Notes under the pieces: generated by a model
What the model saw: only the letters and a program-made list of their open reading frames with translations
Databases searched by the model: none
What the model was told of the DNA's origin: nothing
Assembly: GCF_000429605.1 (NCBI RefSeq)
Contig: NZ_KE386925.1
Span: 124,001 to 188,000 of the forward strand
Length of the DNA: 64,000 nt
Direction: 5' to 3'
DNA from: Azonexus hydrophilus DSM 23864
GTDB taxonomy: Bacteria > Pseudomonadota > Gammaproteobacteria > Burkholderiales > Rhodocyclaceae
Shown here: piece by piece, positions 49,649 to 56,909 of the stretch
Layout of the letters: every line of letters begins with the position of its first letter
Numbering within the stretch: the stretch's first letter is position 1
Program-made: the position numbers and the translations under genes

Positions 49649-50668
49649 TCAGGCCGGATTGACCGCGCTGGCTGTCACTTCCTGGCCGTCCCGGCTGCCG
49701 AGGCGCAGGTTGCCGGCGTAGTTGGACTGAACTACCGCCAGCGCCACGTGACCACCGGCCGGCGAGGGCGCACCCAGCATGATCTTGCCGCTGGCCTGCT
49801 CCAGGTTGTCGGGTGAAAACAGATCGGCGCCGGCGGGCAAGGGAACATCGCCGCTCAGGCGGTAGAGATGGCGCTTGACCTTGCCCAGGTACTGCGTGCG
49901 AGCGACGATCTCCTGGCCCGGGTAGCAGCCCTTGTTGAAACTGACGCCGCCAATCTTTTCGAAATCCGCCATCTGCGGCACGAACTCTTCCTTGGTGGCC
50001 AGGCTGACCAAGGGGAAGGCAGCCTGCACATCCAGCCAGCGCCAGGCCGGCAAGCCGGCCGGCCGGGCCTTGACGCCGAGCTTCTGCCAGAGGGCAGGCA
50101 AGGCGGTCACCGGGGCAGCCAGGACGTAGCGTTGCGCGTCGATATGAATGATGCTGGTGCCGTCACCGCTGCTCGATGCGCGCATGACGCTCTCGGGAAT
50201 CGGCAGCCCGGCATCGGCCAACGCTTCGGTAGCTTTCGGGCCGGCCAGGCCGAGCAGGATCGTCTCGCTTTCCACCTGCAGCTTGACCTTGGCGCGCAGG
50301 ATGAACATCTGCAGGCGCTTGGCGGTGGCTTCGAGTAGATCGGCTGCCAGCAACATCCGGTAGCATTCGTTCTCGTGCCAGACGACAAAGCTGGCCTGCA
50401 TCCGTCCCTTGGCCGTACACCAGCCGGCATGCTGGGCAGCGCCCTGGACGAGATGATTGACGTCACTGGTCAGTTGGCCGTGCAGGAAAGTTTTGGCCTC
50501 GTCGCCGCTGGCGGTGATGCTCGCAAGATGCGTCAACGGCACGAGGACAGTTTGCCGGCTGGCTGCCAGCAATTCCGCCTGAGCGTCGCCGAAGTGCAGG
50601 ACTTCCGGAACATCTGCGGCAAAGCAGGCGTCGGTCGATTCGAGAAAGCTGCGCCAATGGGGATTCAT
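49649..50668 (-). CDS. ygfZ: Folate-binding Fe-S assembly factor YgfZ
   Basis: 339 residues. GcvT-like fold with the defining motif KGCYPGQEIVARTQYLGKVKRH (essential Cys), LTHLASITASGDEAKTFLHGQLTSDV near residue 45, and LDVQAAFPLVSLATKEEFVPQ. It supports repair or maturation of some Fe-S enzymes with tetrahydrofolate. It is divergent from mltG, with overlapping -10 elements in the 111-base gap. Confidence 0.93.
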   Translation of the reverse strand: MNPHWRSFLESTDACFAADVPEVLHFGDAQAELLAASRQTVLVPLTHLASITASGDEAKTFLHGQLTSDVNHLVQGAAQHAGWCTAKGRMQASFVVWHENECYRMLLAADLLEATAKRLQMFILRAKVKLQVESETILLGLAGPKATEALADAGLPIPESVMRASSSGDGTSIIHIDAQRYVLAAPVTALPALWQKLGVKARPAGLPAWRWLDVQAAFPLVSLATKEEFVPQMADFEKIGGVSFNKGCYPGQEIVARTQYLGKVKRHLYRLSGDVPLPAGADLFSPDNLEQASGKIMLGAPSPAGGHVALAVVQSNYAGNLRLGSRDGQEVTASAVNPA

Positions 50669-50689
50669 GAGGGCTCCTTGAGGTTTGGG

Positions 50690-50696
50690 CTATTAT
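50690..50696. promoter_or_regulatory. Overlapping divergent -10 elements, ygfZ and mltG
   Basis: TATTAT on the plus strand (50690-50695) and TATAAT on the minus strand (50696-50691) overlap within a GGGC...GCCC symmetric frame. Either could serve the divergent genes; -35 elements are not clear. Confidence 0.45.
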
Positions 50697-50779
50697 ATCG
50701 CCCGTTTCGGTGCACGCTTTCGTGCGCACATCCATGCTCGTTCCGACGGGCAAGACCAGCCAAAGCGTCACGAGTTCCC

Positions 50780-51775
50780 ATGCGTCTTGTTTTTCGTCTT
50801 GTTGCCCTGTTGTTGATTGCCGCCGTCGGTTTGGCTGCCAGCTTCGTCTGGTGGACCCAGCAGCCGATCGAGGTTTCCGAAAATACGCTTGAATTCCGCG
50901 TCATGCCAGGCAGCAGCCTGCGGGCAGCGGTCAGGCAGATGAACGAGGCCGGCTTGTCGGTCGATGCCGACCTGTTCGTCCTGCTCGCCCGCTGGCAAGG
51001 GAAAAGCGGCGCAATCAAGCCGGGTACCTACGGCACTTCGGTCGGCGAAACACCGCTCAGCCTGCTCGAAAAACTGGCCAGCGGCAAAGTCATCCAGGCC
51101 AGCATCACGCTGGTCGAGGGCTGGACTTTCCGCCAGTTCCGCGCCCGGCTCGATGCTCATCCGGCGTTGCGGCACGATACGCTGGGCATGAGCGAAGCGC
51201 AGATCATCGCCCGTCTGGGATTGCCGCTAAGCAGTCTGGAAGGCAGGCTGTTTCCTGATACTTACCTGTTCGACAAGGAGTCGAGCGATCTCGAACTGAT
51301 CGCCCGGGCAGTTGCCTCGATGCAGGCGCGACTGGACGAAACCTGGTTGCAACGTCCGGCGGGCCTGCCGTACAAGACGGCAGACGATGTCCTGACCATG
51401 GCCTCGATCATCGAGAAGGAAACCGGCCGTGAGGAAGACCGCGCCCATGTCGCTGCCGTCTTCGTCAACCGACTGCGCATCGGCATGCGCCTGCAGACCG
51501 ATCCGACGGTCATCTACGGCCTGGGCGAGGCTTTCGACGGCAATCTGCGCAAGATTCACCTGCAGACCGATACGCCCTACAACACCTATACGCGCGCTGG
51601 CCTGCCGCCGACGCCGATCGCCATGCCGGGGCTGGCCTCGCTGCGTGCGGCAATTTCACCGGCTGACAGCAATGCCATCTATTTCGTCGCGCGCGGCGAC
51701 GGCACCAGCCAGTTTTCACGAACACTCGACGAGCACAACCGTGCCGTGAACCGTTACCAGAGAGGCGGAAAATGA
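50780..51775 (+). CDS. mltG: Endolytic murein transglycosylase MltG
   Basis: 331 residues from the ATG at 50780. One N-terminal membrane anchor (about 5-24), a LysM-like segment, then the YceG domain: [52 protein letters not shown] (catalytic Glu in IEKET), and [18 protein letters not shown]. It cleaves nascent glycan strands to set chain length. Its stop overlaps tmk (ATGA); first gene of a six-gene operon. Confidence 0.96.
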   Translation: MRLVFRLVALLLIAAVGLAASFVWWTQQPIEVSENTLEFRVMPGSSLRAAVRQMNEAGLSVDADLFVLLARWQGKSGAIKPGTYGTSVGETPLSLLEKLASGKVIQASITLVEGWTFRQFRARLDAHPALRHDTLGMSEAQIIARLGLPLSSLEGRLFPDTYLFDKESSDLELIARAVASMQARLDETWLQRPAGLPYKTADDVLTMASIIEKETGREEDRAHVAAVFVNRLRIGMRLQTDPTVIYGLGEAFDGNLRKIHLQTDTPYNTYTRAGLPPTPIAMPGLASLRAAISPADSNAIYFVARGDGTSQFSRTLDEHNRAVNRYQRGGK

Positions 51776-52383
51776 GAGGCAAATTCATCACTTTCGAAGG
51801 CATCGACGGGGCCGGCAAGAGCAGCCATGTCGAGTGGCTGGCCGAGACCCTGCGCGGTCGCGGTCTCACGGTCCTGGTCACGCGTGAGCCGGGCGGTACC
51901 CCGTTGGGTGAAAAGCTGCGTGAGTTGCTGCTCAATGAATCGATGCACCTGGAAACGGAAACCTTATTGATGTTCGCCGCCCGCCGGGAACACCTGGCCC
52001 AGCGTATCGAACCGGCGCTGGCGCGGGGAGAGTGGGTCATCTGCGATCGTTTCAGCGATGCCACCTGGGCCTATCAGGGTGGCGGGCGCGGCCTCGACAA
52101 GGCCAAGTTCCTGGCGCTCGAACACTGGGTCCATGAACATCTGCAGCCGGACCTGACCCTGCTGTTCGACCTGCCGCTCGAAGTTGCGCGGGAACGCATC
52201 GTTCTGGCCAACCGCGTGCTCGACAAATTTGAACAGGAGCGCGCCGATTTTCATCACCGGGTTCGCCAGGCCTACCTGGATCGCGCCCAGGCCAGCCCGT
52301 CGAGAATTCGCACGGTGGCTGCCGAAAATAGCATCGAGCAAATTCGCAAACAACTTGAAGTTATCGTTTCAAGTATCTGTTAA
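51772..52383 (+). CDS. tmk: Thymidylate kinase
   Basis: 203 residues. P-loop [20 protein letters not shown], DRx motif [18 protein letters not shown], and [13 protein letters not shown] are typical of TMK. It phosphorylates dTMP to dTDP. Overlaps mltG by four bases and holB by one (TAATG). Confidence 0.97.
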   Translation: MRGKFITFEGIDGAGKSSHVEWLAETLRGRGLTVLVTREPGGTPLGEKLRELLLNESMHLETETLLMFAARREHLAQRIEPALARGEWVICDRFSDATWAYQGGGRGLDKAKFLALEHWVHEHLQPDLTLLFDLPLEVARERIVLANRVLDKFEQERADFHHRVRQAYLDRAQASPSRIRTVAAENSIEQIRKQLEVIVSSIC

Positions 52384-53411
52384 TGAAAATTTTAGAGATA
52401 CATTCCGACGCCTGGGCAAGCCTGCAGTCCCGGCGGGAACGCTTGCCGCATGCCCTGTTGCTGATCGGTCAGAAAGGCCTGGGTAAATTCGCGCTGGCCC
52501 GCGAGTTCGCCGCCTCTCTTTTGTGTGAGAGCCGCAGCATCGACGGCACGGCCTGTGGTCATTGCCTGGCTTGCAACTGGTTTGCCCAGGGTAACCATCC
52601 GGATTTCCGCTTGCTGCAACCGGAAGCGCTTGCCGCAGCAAGCGAGGTGGAAGAGGGCAAGAAAAAGCCCAGCCAGCAGATCACCATTGACCAGATTCGC
52701 AGCCTTGACGAATTCCTGGGAGTTGGCAGTCACCGTGGCGGACTCAGTATCGTATTGATCAATCCGGCCGAAGCAATGAACCGGAACGCCACGAACTCTA
52801 TCTTGAAAATACTTGAAGAGCCGCCGCCAAATATATTGTTTTTATTGGTTTCTGGCGAGCCGTCCGGCTTGCTGCCGACGATACGCAGCCGCTGCCAGAC
52901 CCTGGCCGTGGCAACGCCGCCGCAACAGGTTTCGGTGGCTGCGCTCAAGGCATCCGGCATTGCCGACGCTGAGCGCTGGCTGGCGCTCAGCGGGGGGGCA
53001 CCGCGCTTTGCCGAGGAAATGGCTGCCGCCGGGCAGGGGAGTTGGCTCGATATCCTGATCGCTCGTCTGCAGGAAGGGCGCAACGTGTCACCGCTGCAAA
53101 TGGCCGGCGATCTGGAAAAAGCGATCAAGGACAGCAAGGGCAATCTGCAACTCAAACAGGTTGTCGAGGCCATGCAGAAGTGGCTGGTAGACCTCAATCT
53201 GAGCAAGAATGGCCTGACGGCGAGATATTTTCTGGCCCAACAAGCCAAAATCGGCATGCTGGCTGATATGATTCCCTCCGTTCGACTGATCACTTTCTAT
53301 CGAAACATGAACCTGCGTCGCCAGGAAGCAGAGCAACCGCTGAATGCGCGGCTCTTCCTGGAAAGCATTTTTCTGGACTACCGAGCACTGTTTTCCGCAG
53401 ATCGAGGATGA
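52383..53411 (+). CDS. holB: DNA polymerase III subunit delta'
   Basis: 342 residues. AAA+ clamp-loader fold: a P-loop-like GQKGLGKFALAREFA, a four-Cys zinc module in CESRSIDGTACGHCLACNWF, NILKILEEPPPNILFLLVS and a TIRSRCQTL arginine-finger region. It is part of the DnaX clamp loader. It overlaps tmk and the PilZ gene. Confidence 0.95.
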   Translation: MKILEIHSDAWASLQSRRERLPHALLLIGQKGLGKFALAREFAASLLCESRSIDGTACGHCLACNWFAQGNHPDFRLLQPEALAAASEVEEGKKKPSQQITIDQIRSLDEFLGVGSHRGGLSIVLINPAEAMNRNATNSILKILEEPPPNILFLLVSGEPSGLLPTIRSRCQTLAVATPPQQVSVAALKASGIADAERWLALSGGAPRFAEEMAAAGQGSWLDILIARLQEGRNVSPLQMAGDLEKAIKDSKGNLQLKQVVEAMQKWLVDLNLSKNGLTARYFLAQQAKIGMLADMIPSVRLITFYRNMNLRRQEAEQPLNARLFLESIFLDYRALFSADRG

Positions 53412-53770
53412 GCGAAGCCAAAACCGCCCCGCAGCGCCCCAGCGTCCTGTCGCTGAACATCAACTCGAAATCCGCCCTCTACGCGGCCTTCATGCCGCAC
53501 CTCCGCCATGGCGGGATCTTCATCCCGACCACTCGCGGCTATACCCTGGGCGATGAAGTCTTCATGCTGCTGTCCCTGATGGACGACCCGACCAAGCTGC
53601 CGATTGCCGGCACCGTGATCTGGGTGACGCCGGCTGGCGCCCAGAACGGTCGCGCGCAGGGGATCGGTGTGCATTTCAACGACGACGAGAGCGGCCAGGA
53701 AGCACGCCGCAAGATCGAAGGGCTGCTCGGCGGCGTACTGCAGTCGGCCCGCCCAACGCACACGCTCTGA
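53408..53770 (+). CDS. pilZ: PilZ-domain protein (type IV pilus PilZ-like)
   Basis: 120 residues. The sequence MPHLRHGGIFIPTTRGYTLG, EVFMLLSLMDDPTKLPIAGTV and GIGVHFNDDESGQEARRKIEGLL matches the short PilZ proteins that lie after holB in many beta- and gammaproteobacteria and are needed for type IV pili. It lacks the RxxxR c-di-GMP motif near the start, as does PilZ itself. Overlap with holB is four bases. Confidence 0.9.
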   Translation: MSEAKTAPQRPSVLSLNINSKSALYAAFMPHLRHGGIFIPTTRGYTLGDEVFMLLSLMDDPTKLPIAGTVIWVTPAGAQNGRAQGIGVHFNDDESGQEARRKIEGLLGGVLQSARPTHTL

Positions 53771-53778
53771 TCCGGCCG

Positions 53779-54546
53779 ATGCTGGTCGACTCGCACTGTC
53801 ATCTCGATTTCCCGGGGCTTGCCGAGCGCTTGCCGGACGTCCTTGCCGCCATGCAGGCCAATGATGTCGGCGCCGCGCTGTGCATCGGCGTCAACCTCGA
53901 AGATTTTCCCCGCGTTCTGGCCGTTGCCGAGCAATCGCCGATTCTCTATGCAACGGTGGGGGTTCATCCCGAATACACCGACGCCGAAGAACCCGACGAG
54001 GATCGTCTGCTGGCGCTGGCCAGCCACCCCAAAGTCGTCGGTATTGGTGAAACCGGGCTGGACTACTACTGGCACAAGGATAAACCCGAGTGGCAGCGGG
54101 CCCGTTTCCGTACCCACATCCGCGCCGCCTTGCGTTGCGGCAAACCCCTGGTCGTGCATACCCGCGAGTCGGCCGAAGACACCATCCGCATCCTGCGCGA
54201 GGAGGGGGCTTCCGCTATCGGCGGGGTCATGCATTGCTTCACCGAGAACTGGGAAATCGCTCAACAGGCGCTGGACATCGGCTTCCATCTCTCCTTTTCC
54301 GGCATCGTCACATTCAAGAATGCGCACATCGTCAAGGATGTGGCACGCCGATGTCCGCTCGACCGCCTGCTGATCGAAACCGATGCGCCGTACCTGGCGC
54401 CCGCACCATATCGCGGCAAACCGAACGAACCGGCTTACGTGCGCTATGTTGCCGAGGAAATATCCCGGCTGCGTGAACAGCCGCTTGAAACCATTGCCGC
54501 TGCAAGCACCGAGAATTTCAGGCGCCTGTTCCGTCCGGAGACATGA
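53779..54546 (+). CDS. TatD-family metal-dependent DNase/hydrolase
   Basis: 255 residues. Metal-binding motifs: MLVDSHCHLDFPGLAERLPD, VGIGETGLDYYW, LVVHTRESAEDTIRIL, GGVMHCFTENWEIAQQAL and LIETDAPYLAPAPYRGKPNE. Length and position after holB-pilZ point to the YcfH-type member. Members are 3'-5' DNases; its cellular target is unclear. Its end overlaps the ankyrin gene by four bases. Confidence 0.94.
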   Translation: MLVDSHCHLDFPGLAERLPDVLAAMQANDVGAALCIGVNLEDFPRVLAVAEQSPILYATVGVHPEYTDAEEPDEDRLLALASHPKVVGIGETGLDYYWHKDKPEWQRARFRTHIRAALRCGKPLVVHTRESAEDTIRILREEGASAIGGVMHCFTENWEIAQQALDIGFHLSFSGIVTFKNAHIVKDVARRCPLDRLLIETDAPYLAPAPYRGKPNEPAYVRYVAEEISRLREQPLETIAAASTENFRRLFRPET

Positions 54547-55202
54547 AAATGCTGAAGAAAACGCTGGTTGCCGTACTGTTCGCCACCACCATGCCGCTGT
54601 TTGCCCATGGCAGCACCTACGACGATCTGATCCAGGGGGCCAGACTGGGCGACACCAACGCCATTGGCCGGCTGCTGGCCCGTGGCGCTTCGGCAGACAC
54701 GACGGACATCGAGGGCAATACACTGCTGATGCTGGCTGCCCGCGACGGCCATGCGCAACTGGCCGGATTACTGGTCAATCACCGAGCCAAACTCAACGCC
54801 CGTAACGCTGCCGGCGACACGGCCCTGGCCCTGGCGGCATTGCGTGGGCACCAACGCATTGTCGAAGTCCTGGTCGCAGCAGGAGCATCCCAGGAAGTTC
54901 CGGGCTGGCCGCCGCTCGTTTATGCGGCTTTTGGTGGCCATCAGGAGATTGTCGCCTTCCTTTTGCGCCACGGCGCCAATGTAGATGCGGTCAGCGAAAG
55001 CGGCATGTCTGCGCTGATGGCGGCAGCACGGGGAGGTTTCCGGCCCATCGTCAACGCCTTGCTTGCAGCGAAGGCGAACACGGAACTGCGAACCGACCGC
55101 GGTGAGTCTGCGCTGGATATTGCGCTTCGCTTCAACAATACGGATATCGCCGAACAATTGCGCGCCGTGTCAGCCCAGCAAGTAACGAAACCGACTCAGT
55201 AG
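54543..55202 (+). CDS. Exported ankyrin-repeat protein
   Basis: 219 residues. A signal peptide (1-21, MKMLKKTLVAVLFATTMPLF then AHG) is followed by about five ankyrin repeats from residue 24 on; units such as EGNTLLMLAARDGHAQLAGLL, AGDTALALAALRGHQRIVEVL and SGMSALMAAARGGFRPIVNAL are easy to see. It probably binds a protein in the periplasm; the partner is unknown. It is translationally coupled to tatD, last gene of the mltG operon. Confidence 0.9.
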   Translation: MKMLKKTLVAVLFATTMPLFAHGSTYDDLIQGARLGDTNAIGRLLARGASADTTDIEGNTLLMLAARDGHAQLAGLLVNHRAKLNARNAAGDTALALAALRGHQRIVEVLVAAGASQEVPGWPPLVYAAFGGHQEIVAFLLRHGANVDAVSESGMSALMAAARGGFRPIVNALLAAKANTELRTDRGESALDIALRFNNTDIAEQLRAVSAQQVTKPTQ

Positions 55203-55368
55203 ATAGAAACACCAAGGTTCTAATGACAGGAGAAGGCGGCAGGCGGAAAACACCATTTCCTCTGCTTCGTATAATTTGTATTATGTTAAATTATGTTTGT
55301 GCGAGGTAATCGATATGGCCGCTGAACGAGTGGAATGGATACGATCAGCGGCAATCAATGCTTCGTGT
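55203..55368. other. AT-rich intergenic spacer
   Basis: 166 bases between convergent genes. The middle (about 55269-55300) is AT-rich with repeated TTATGTTAAATTATG-like words, unlike the GC-rich surroundings. I see no gene, terminator with T run, or tRNA. Confidence 0.5.
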
Positions 55369-55821
55369 TCAGTGTTTGTTCCGGATCACCGGTAGCTGGA
55401 ATATATCGATGCCTTCGTCCAGCAAGGCTTCGCGTTCATCGCTGGTGGCCTGGCCGCGGATCGATCGCTCGGGGGCTTCGTTGTAGTGGATGCGACGGGC
55501 TTCCTCGGCGAAGCTGCTGCCGACGTCCTCCGCGCTTTCAACGATGGCGTCGACCAGCGCCTGGTAGGCTGCGGCCACTTGCGAGTTCGCCGGCACCATC
55601 GCCGTGCTGACCGTGCTGGCTGAACGGGATTCGGTCGGCACTTCCCTGTCCTCGGCATGGCCGCCGATAGCCACGGCCGATGGTATGCGGCGCACATTGG
55701 CGCTGTCGCATTGCGGGCAACGGATGAATTGGCGTGCGTTTTGTGCTTCGAAATCGTCGGGGCTGCGGAACCAGCCTTCAAAGCGGTGATCGTTGTCGCA
55801 ACTCAGGTCGTAGATGATCAT
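55369..55821 (-). CDS. DUF1178-family protein
   Basis: 150 residues. The N-terminus MIIYDLSCDNDHRFEGWFRSPDDF and the CPQC pair (IRCPQCDSANVRRIPSA) define the family, a predicted zinc-ribbon protein of unknown function. The C-terminus DEREALLDEGIDIFQLP is also typical. It is encoded after the tRNA cluster, 12 bases beyond tRNA-Leu. Confidence 0.9.
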   Translation of the reverse strand: MIIYDLSCDNDHRFEGWFRSPDDFEAQNARQFIRCPQCDSANVRRIPSAVAIGGHAEDREVPTESRSASTVSTAMVPANSQVAAAYQALVDAIVESAEDVGSSFAEEARRIHYNEAPERSIRGQATSDEREALLDEGIDIFQLPVIRNKH

Positions 55822-55832
55822 GACTGGCCTAG

Positions 55833-55918
55833 TGGTGCCCGGAACCGGGGTCGAACCGGTACGCTCAAAGAGCGAGAGATTTTAAGTCTCTTGTGTCTAC
55901 CAATTTCACCATCCGGGC
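55833..55918 (-). tRNA. tRNA-Leu (TAA)
   Basis: 86 bases with a long variable arm. Acceptor GCCCGGA pairs with TCCGGGC, discriminator A, encoded CCA. Anticodon loop CTTAAAA gives TAA. T-arm GGTTCGACCCC. Confidence 0.96.
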
Positions 55919-55927
55919 GGCTTCGCG

Positions 55928-55933
55928 ATTATA
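55928..55933 (-). promoter_or_regulatory. -10 element of tRNA-Leu
   Basis: TATAAT on the minus strand, 9 bases upstream of the tRNA gene. The -35 would fall in the preceding terminator stem and is not clear. Confidence 0.5.
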
Positions 55934-55950
55934 TCGGGAAGCAGATATGA

Positions 55951-55981
55951 AAAAGGGAAAGCGCATTGCGCTTTCCCTTTT
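55951..55981 (-). terminator. Terminator after the tRNA Gly-Cys-Gly unit
   Basis: AAAAGGGAAAGCGC, loop ATT, GCGCTTTCCCTTTT: a 14-bp stem, with a further T on the minus strand, separating tRNA-Leu from the upstream tRNA-Gly. Confidence 0.85.
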
Positions 55982-55986
55982 CAGAC

Positions 55987-56062
55987 TGGAGCGGCAGAAG
56001 AGTCTCGAACTCTCGACCTATACCTTGGCAAGGTATCGCTCTACCAACTGAGCTACTGCCGC
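55987..56062 (-). tRNA. tRNA-Gly (GCC), copy 2
   Basis: 76 bases; acceptor GCGGCAG/CTGCCGC, discriminator T, encoded CCA. Anticodon loop CTTGCCAAG gives GCC. The sequence appears identical to copy 1 at 56196-56271. Confidence 0.96.
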
Positions 56063-56069
56063 ATGTCTC

Positions 56070-56143
56070 TGGAGGCGCGAGCCGGAGTCGAACCGACCTA
56101 CACGGATTTGCAATCCGGTGCATAACCGCTTTGCTATCGCGCC
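56070..56143 (-). tRNA. tRNA-Cys (GCA)
   Basis: 74 bases; acceptor GGCGCGA/TCGCGCC, discriminator T, encoded CCA. Anticodon loop ATTGCAAAT gives GCA. It lies between the two tRNA-Gly copies. Confidence 0.96.
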
Positions 56144-56195
56144 ACGCCTACAAACTTTTACTACTAACGAGGAAGCCATGCTTCCCCGAGGAATT

Positions 56196-56271
56196 TGGAG
56201 CGGCAGAAGAGTCTCGAACTCTCGACCTATACCTTGGCAAGGTATCGCTCTACCAACTGAGCTACTGCCGC
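56196..56271 (-). tRNA. tRNA-Gly (GCC), copy 1
   Basis: 76 bases, same structure and sequence as copy 2. First gene of the Gly-Cys-Gly transcript, directly behind a consensus promoter. Confidence 0.96.
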
Positions 56272-56287
56272 GTCAAACAGAGCGCGC

Positions 56288-56315
56288 ATTATAGACGCCC
56301 CAAGGGATTTGTCAA
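56288..56315 (-). promoter_or_regulatory. Consensus promoter of the tRNA Gly-Cys-Gly unit
   Basis: On the minus strand TTGACA (56315-56310), 16 bases, TATAAT (56293-56288), then GCGCGCTC. Both hexamers are perfect. It shares CGTCTATAATGCGCGC with the tRNA-Asn promoter. It lies between pgsA and the tRNAs, so the tRNAs need not rely on read-through. Confidence 0.9.
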
Positions 56316-56324
56316 CACCCTCTT

Positions 56325-56903
56325 CTATTTTTCCGCACTACGCCTGGCAATTTCCGGCCAGGCCATGCGCAGGTAATAGCCCATCGACCACAAGGTCAAC
56401 AGTGCCGCCAGCCAGATCAACCACTCGCCGGCCAGCATCGTATCGATACCGAACAGCGGCGCCTGGAGCAGCAGCAGCGGAATCGCTGCCATCTGCGCGG
56501 CGGTCTTGATCTTGCCTAGCATCGAGACGGCGACGCTCTTCGCCGCGCCGATCTTGGCCATCCATTCGCGCAGTGCCGAGATGGTGATCTCGCGACCGAT
56601 GATGATGGTGGCGACGATGGCGTCGGCGCGGCCGAGCTGGACCAGAACGATCAGCGCGGCGGCGACCATCAGCTTGTCGGCAACCGGGTCGAGGAAGGCG
56701 CCGAAGGCCGAAGTCTGATTGAGCTTGCGCGCCAGATAGCCGTCGGCCCAGTCGGTCAGCGCGGCGGCGATGAAGATCAGCGTGGCGATCAGGTTGCGCT
56801 CCTGCGCCGTCGCCCAGTCGGCCGGCAGGTAATAGACCGCGATCAGCAGCGGGATGGCGACGATGCGCAGCCAGGTGAGCAGGATGGGAAGATTGAATGG
56901 CAT
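56325..56903 (-). CDS. pgsA: CDP-diacylglycerol-glycerol-3-phosphate 3-phosphatidyltransferase
   Basis: 192 residues, several membrane segments. The CDP-alcohol phosphotransferase motif DG-AR-G-D-D is complete across DWADGYLARK and FGAFLDPVADK. It makes phosphatidylglycerol phosphate in the inner membrane. It follows uvrC after six bases, the usual uvrC-pgsA pair, and precedes the tRNA block. Confidence 0.96.
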   Translation of the reverse strand: MPFNLPILLTWLRIVAIPLLIAVYYLPADWATAQERNLIATLIFIAAALTDWADGYLARKLNQTSAFGAFLDPVADKLMVAAALIVLVQLGRADAIVATIIIGREITISALREWMAKIGAAKSVAVSMLGKIKTAAQMAAIPLLLLQAPLFGIDTMLAGEWLIWLAALLTLWSMGYYLRMAWPEIARRSAEK

Positions 56904-56909
56904 AGGCCG

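Noticed and set aside
55987-56271. Repeated units near 56 kb as a CRISPR or duplicated mobile element
   Set aside because: The repeat is simply two identical tRNA-Gly genes flanking tRNA-Cys.
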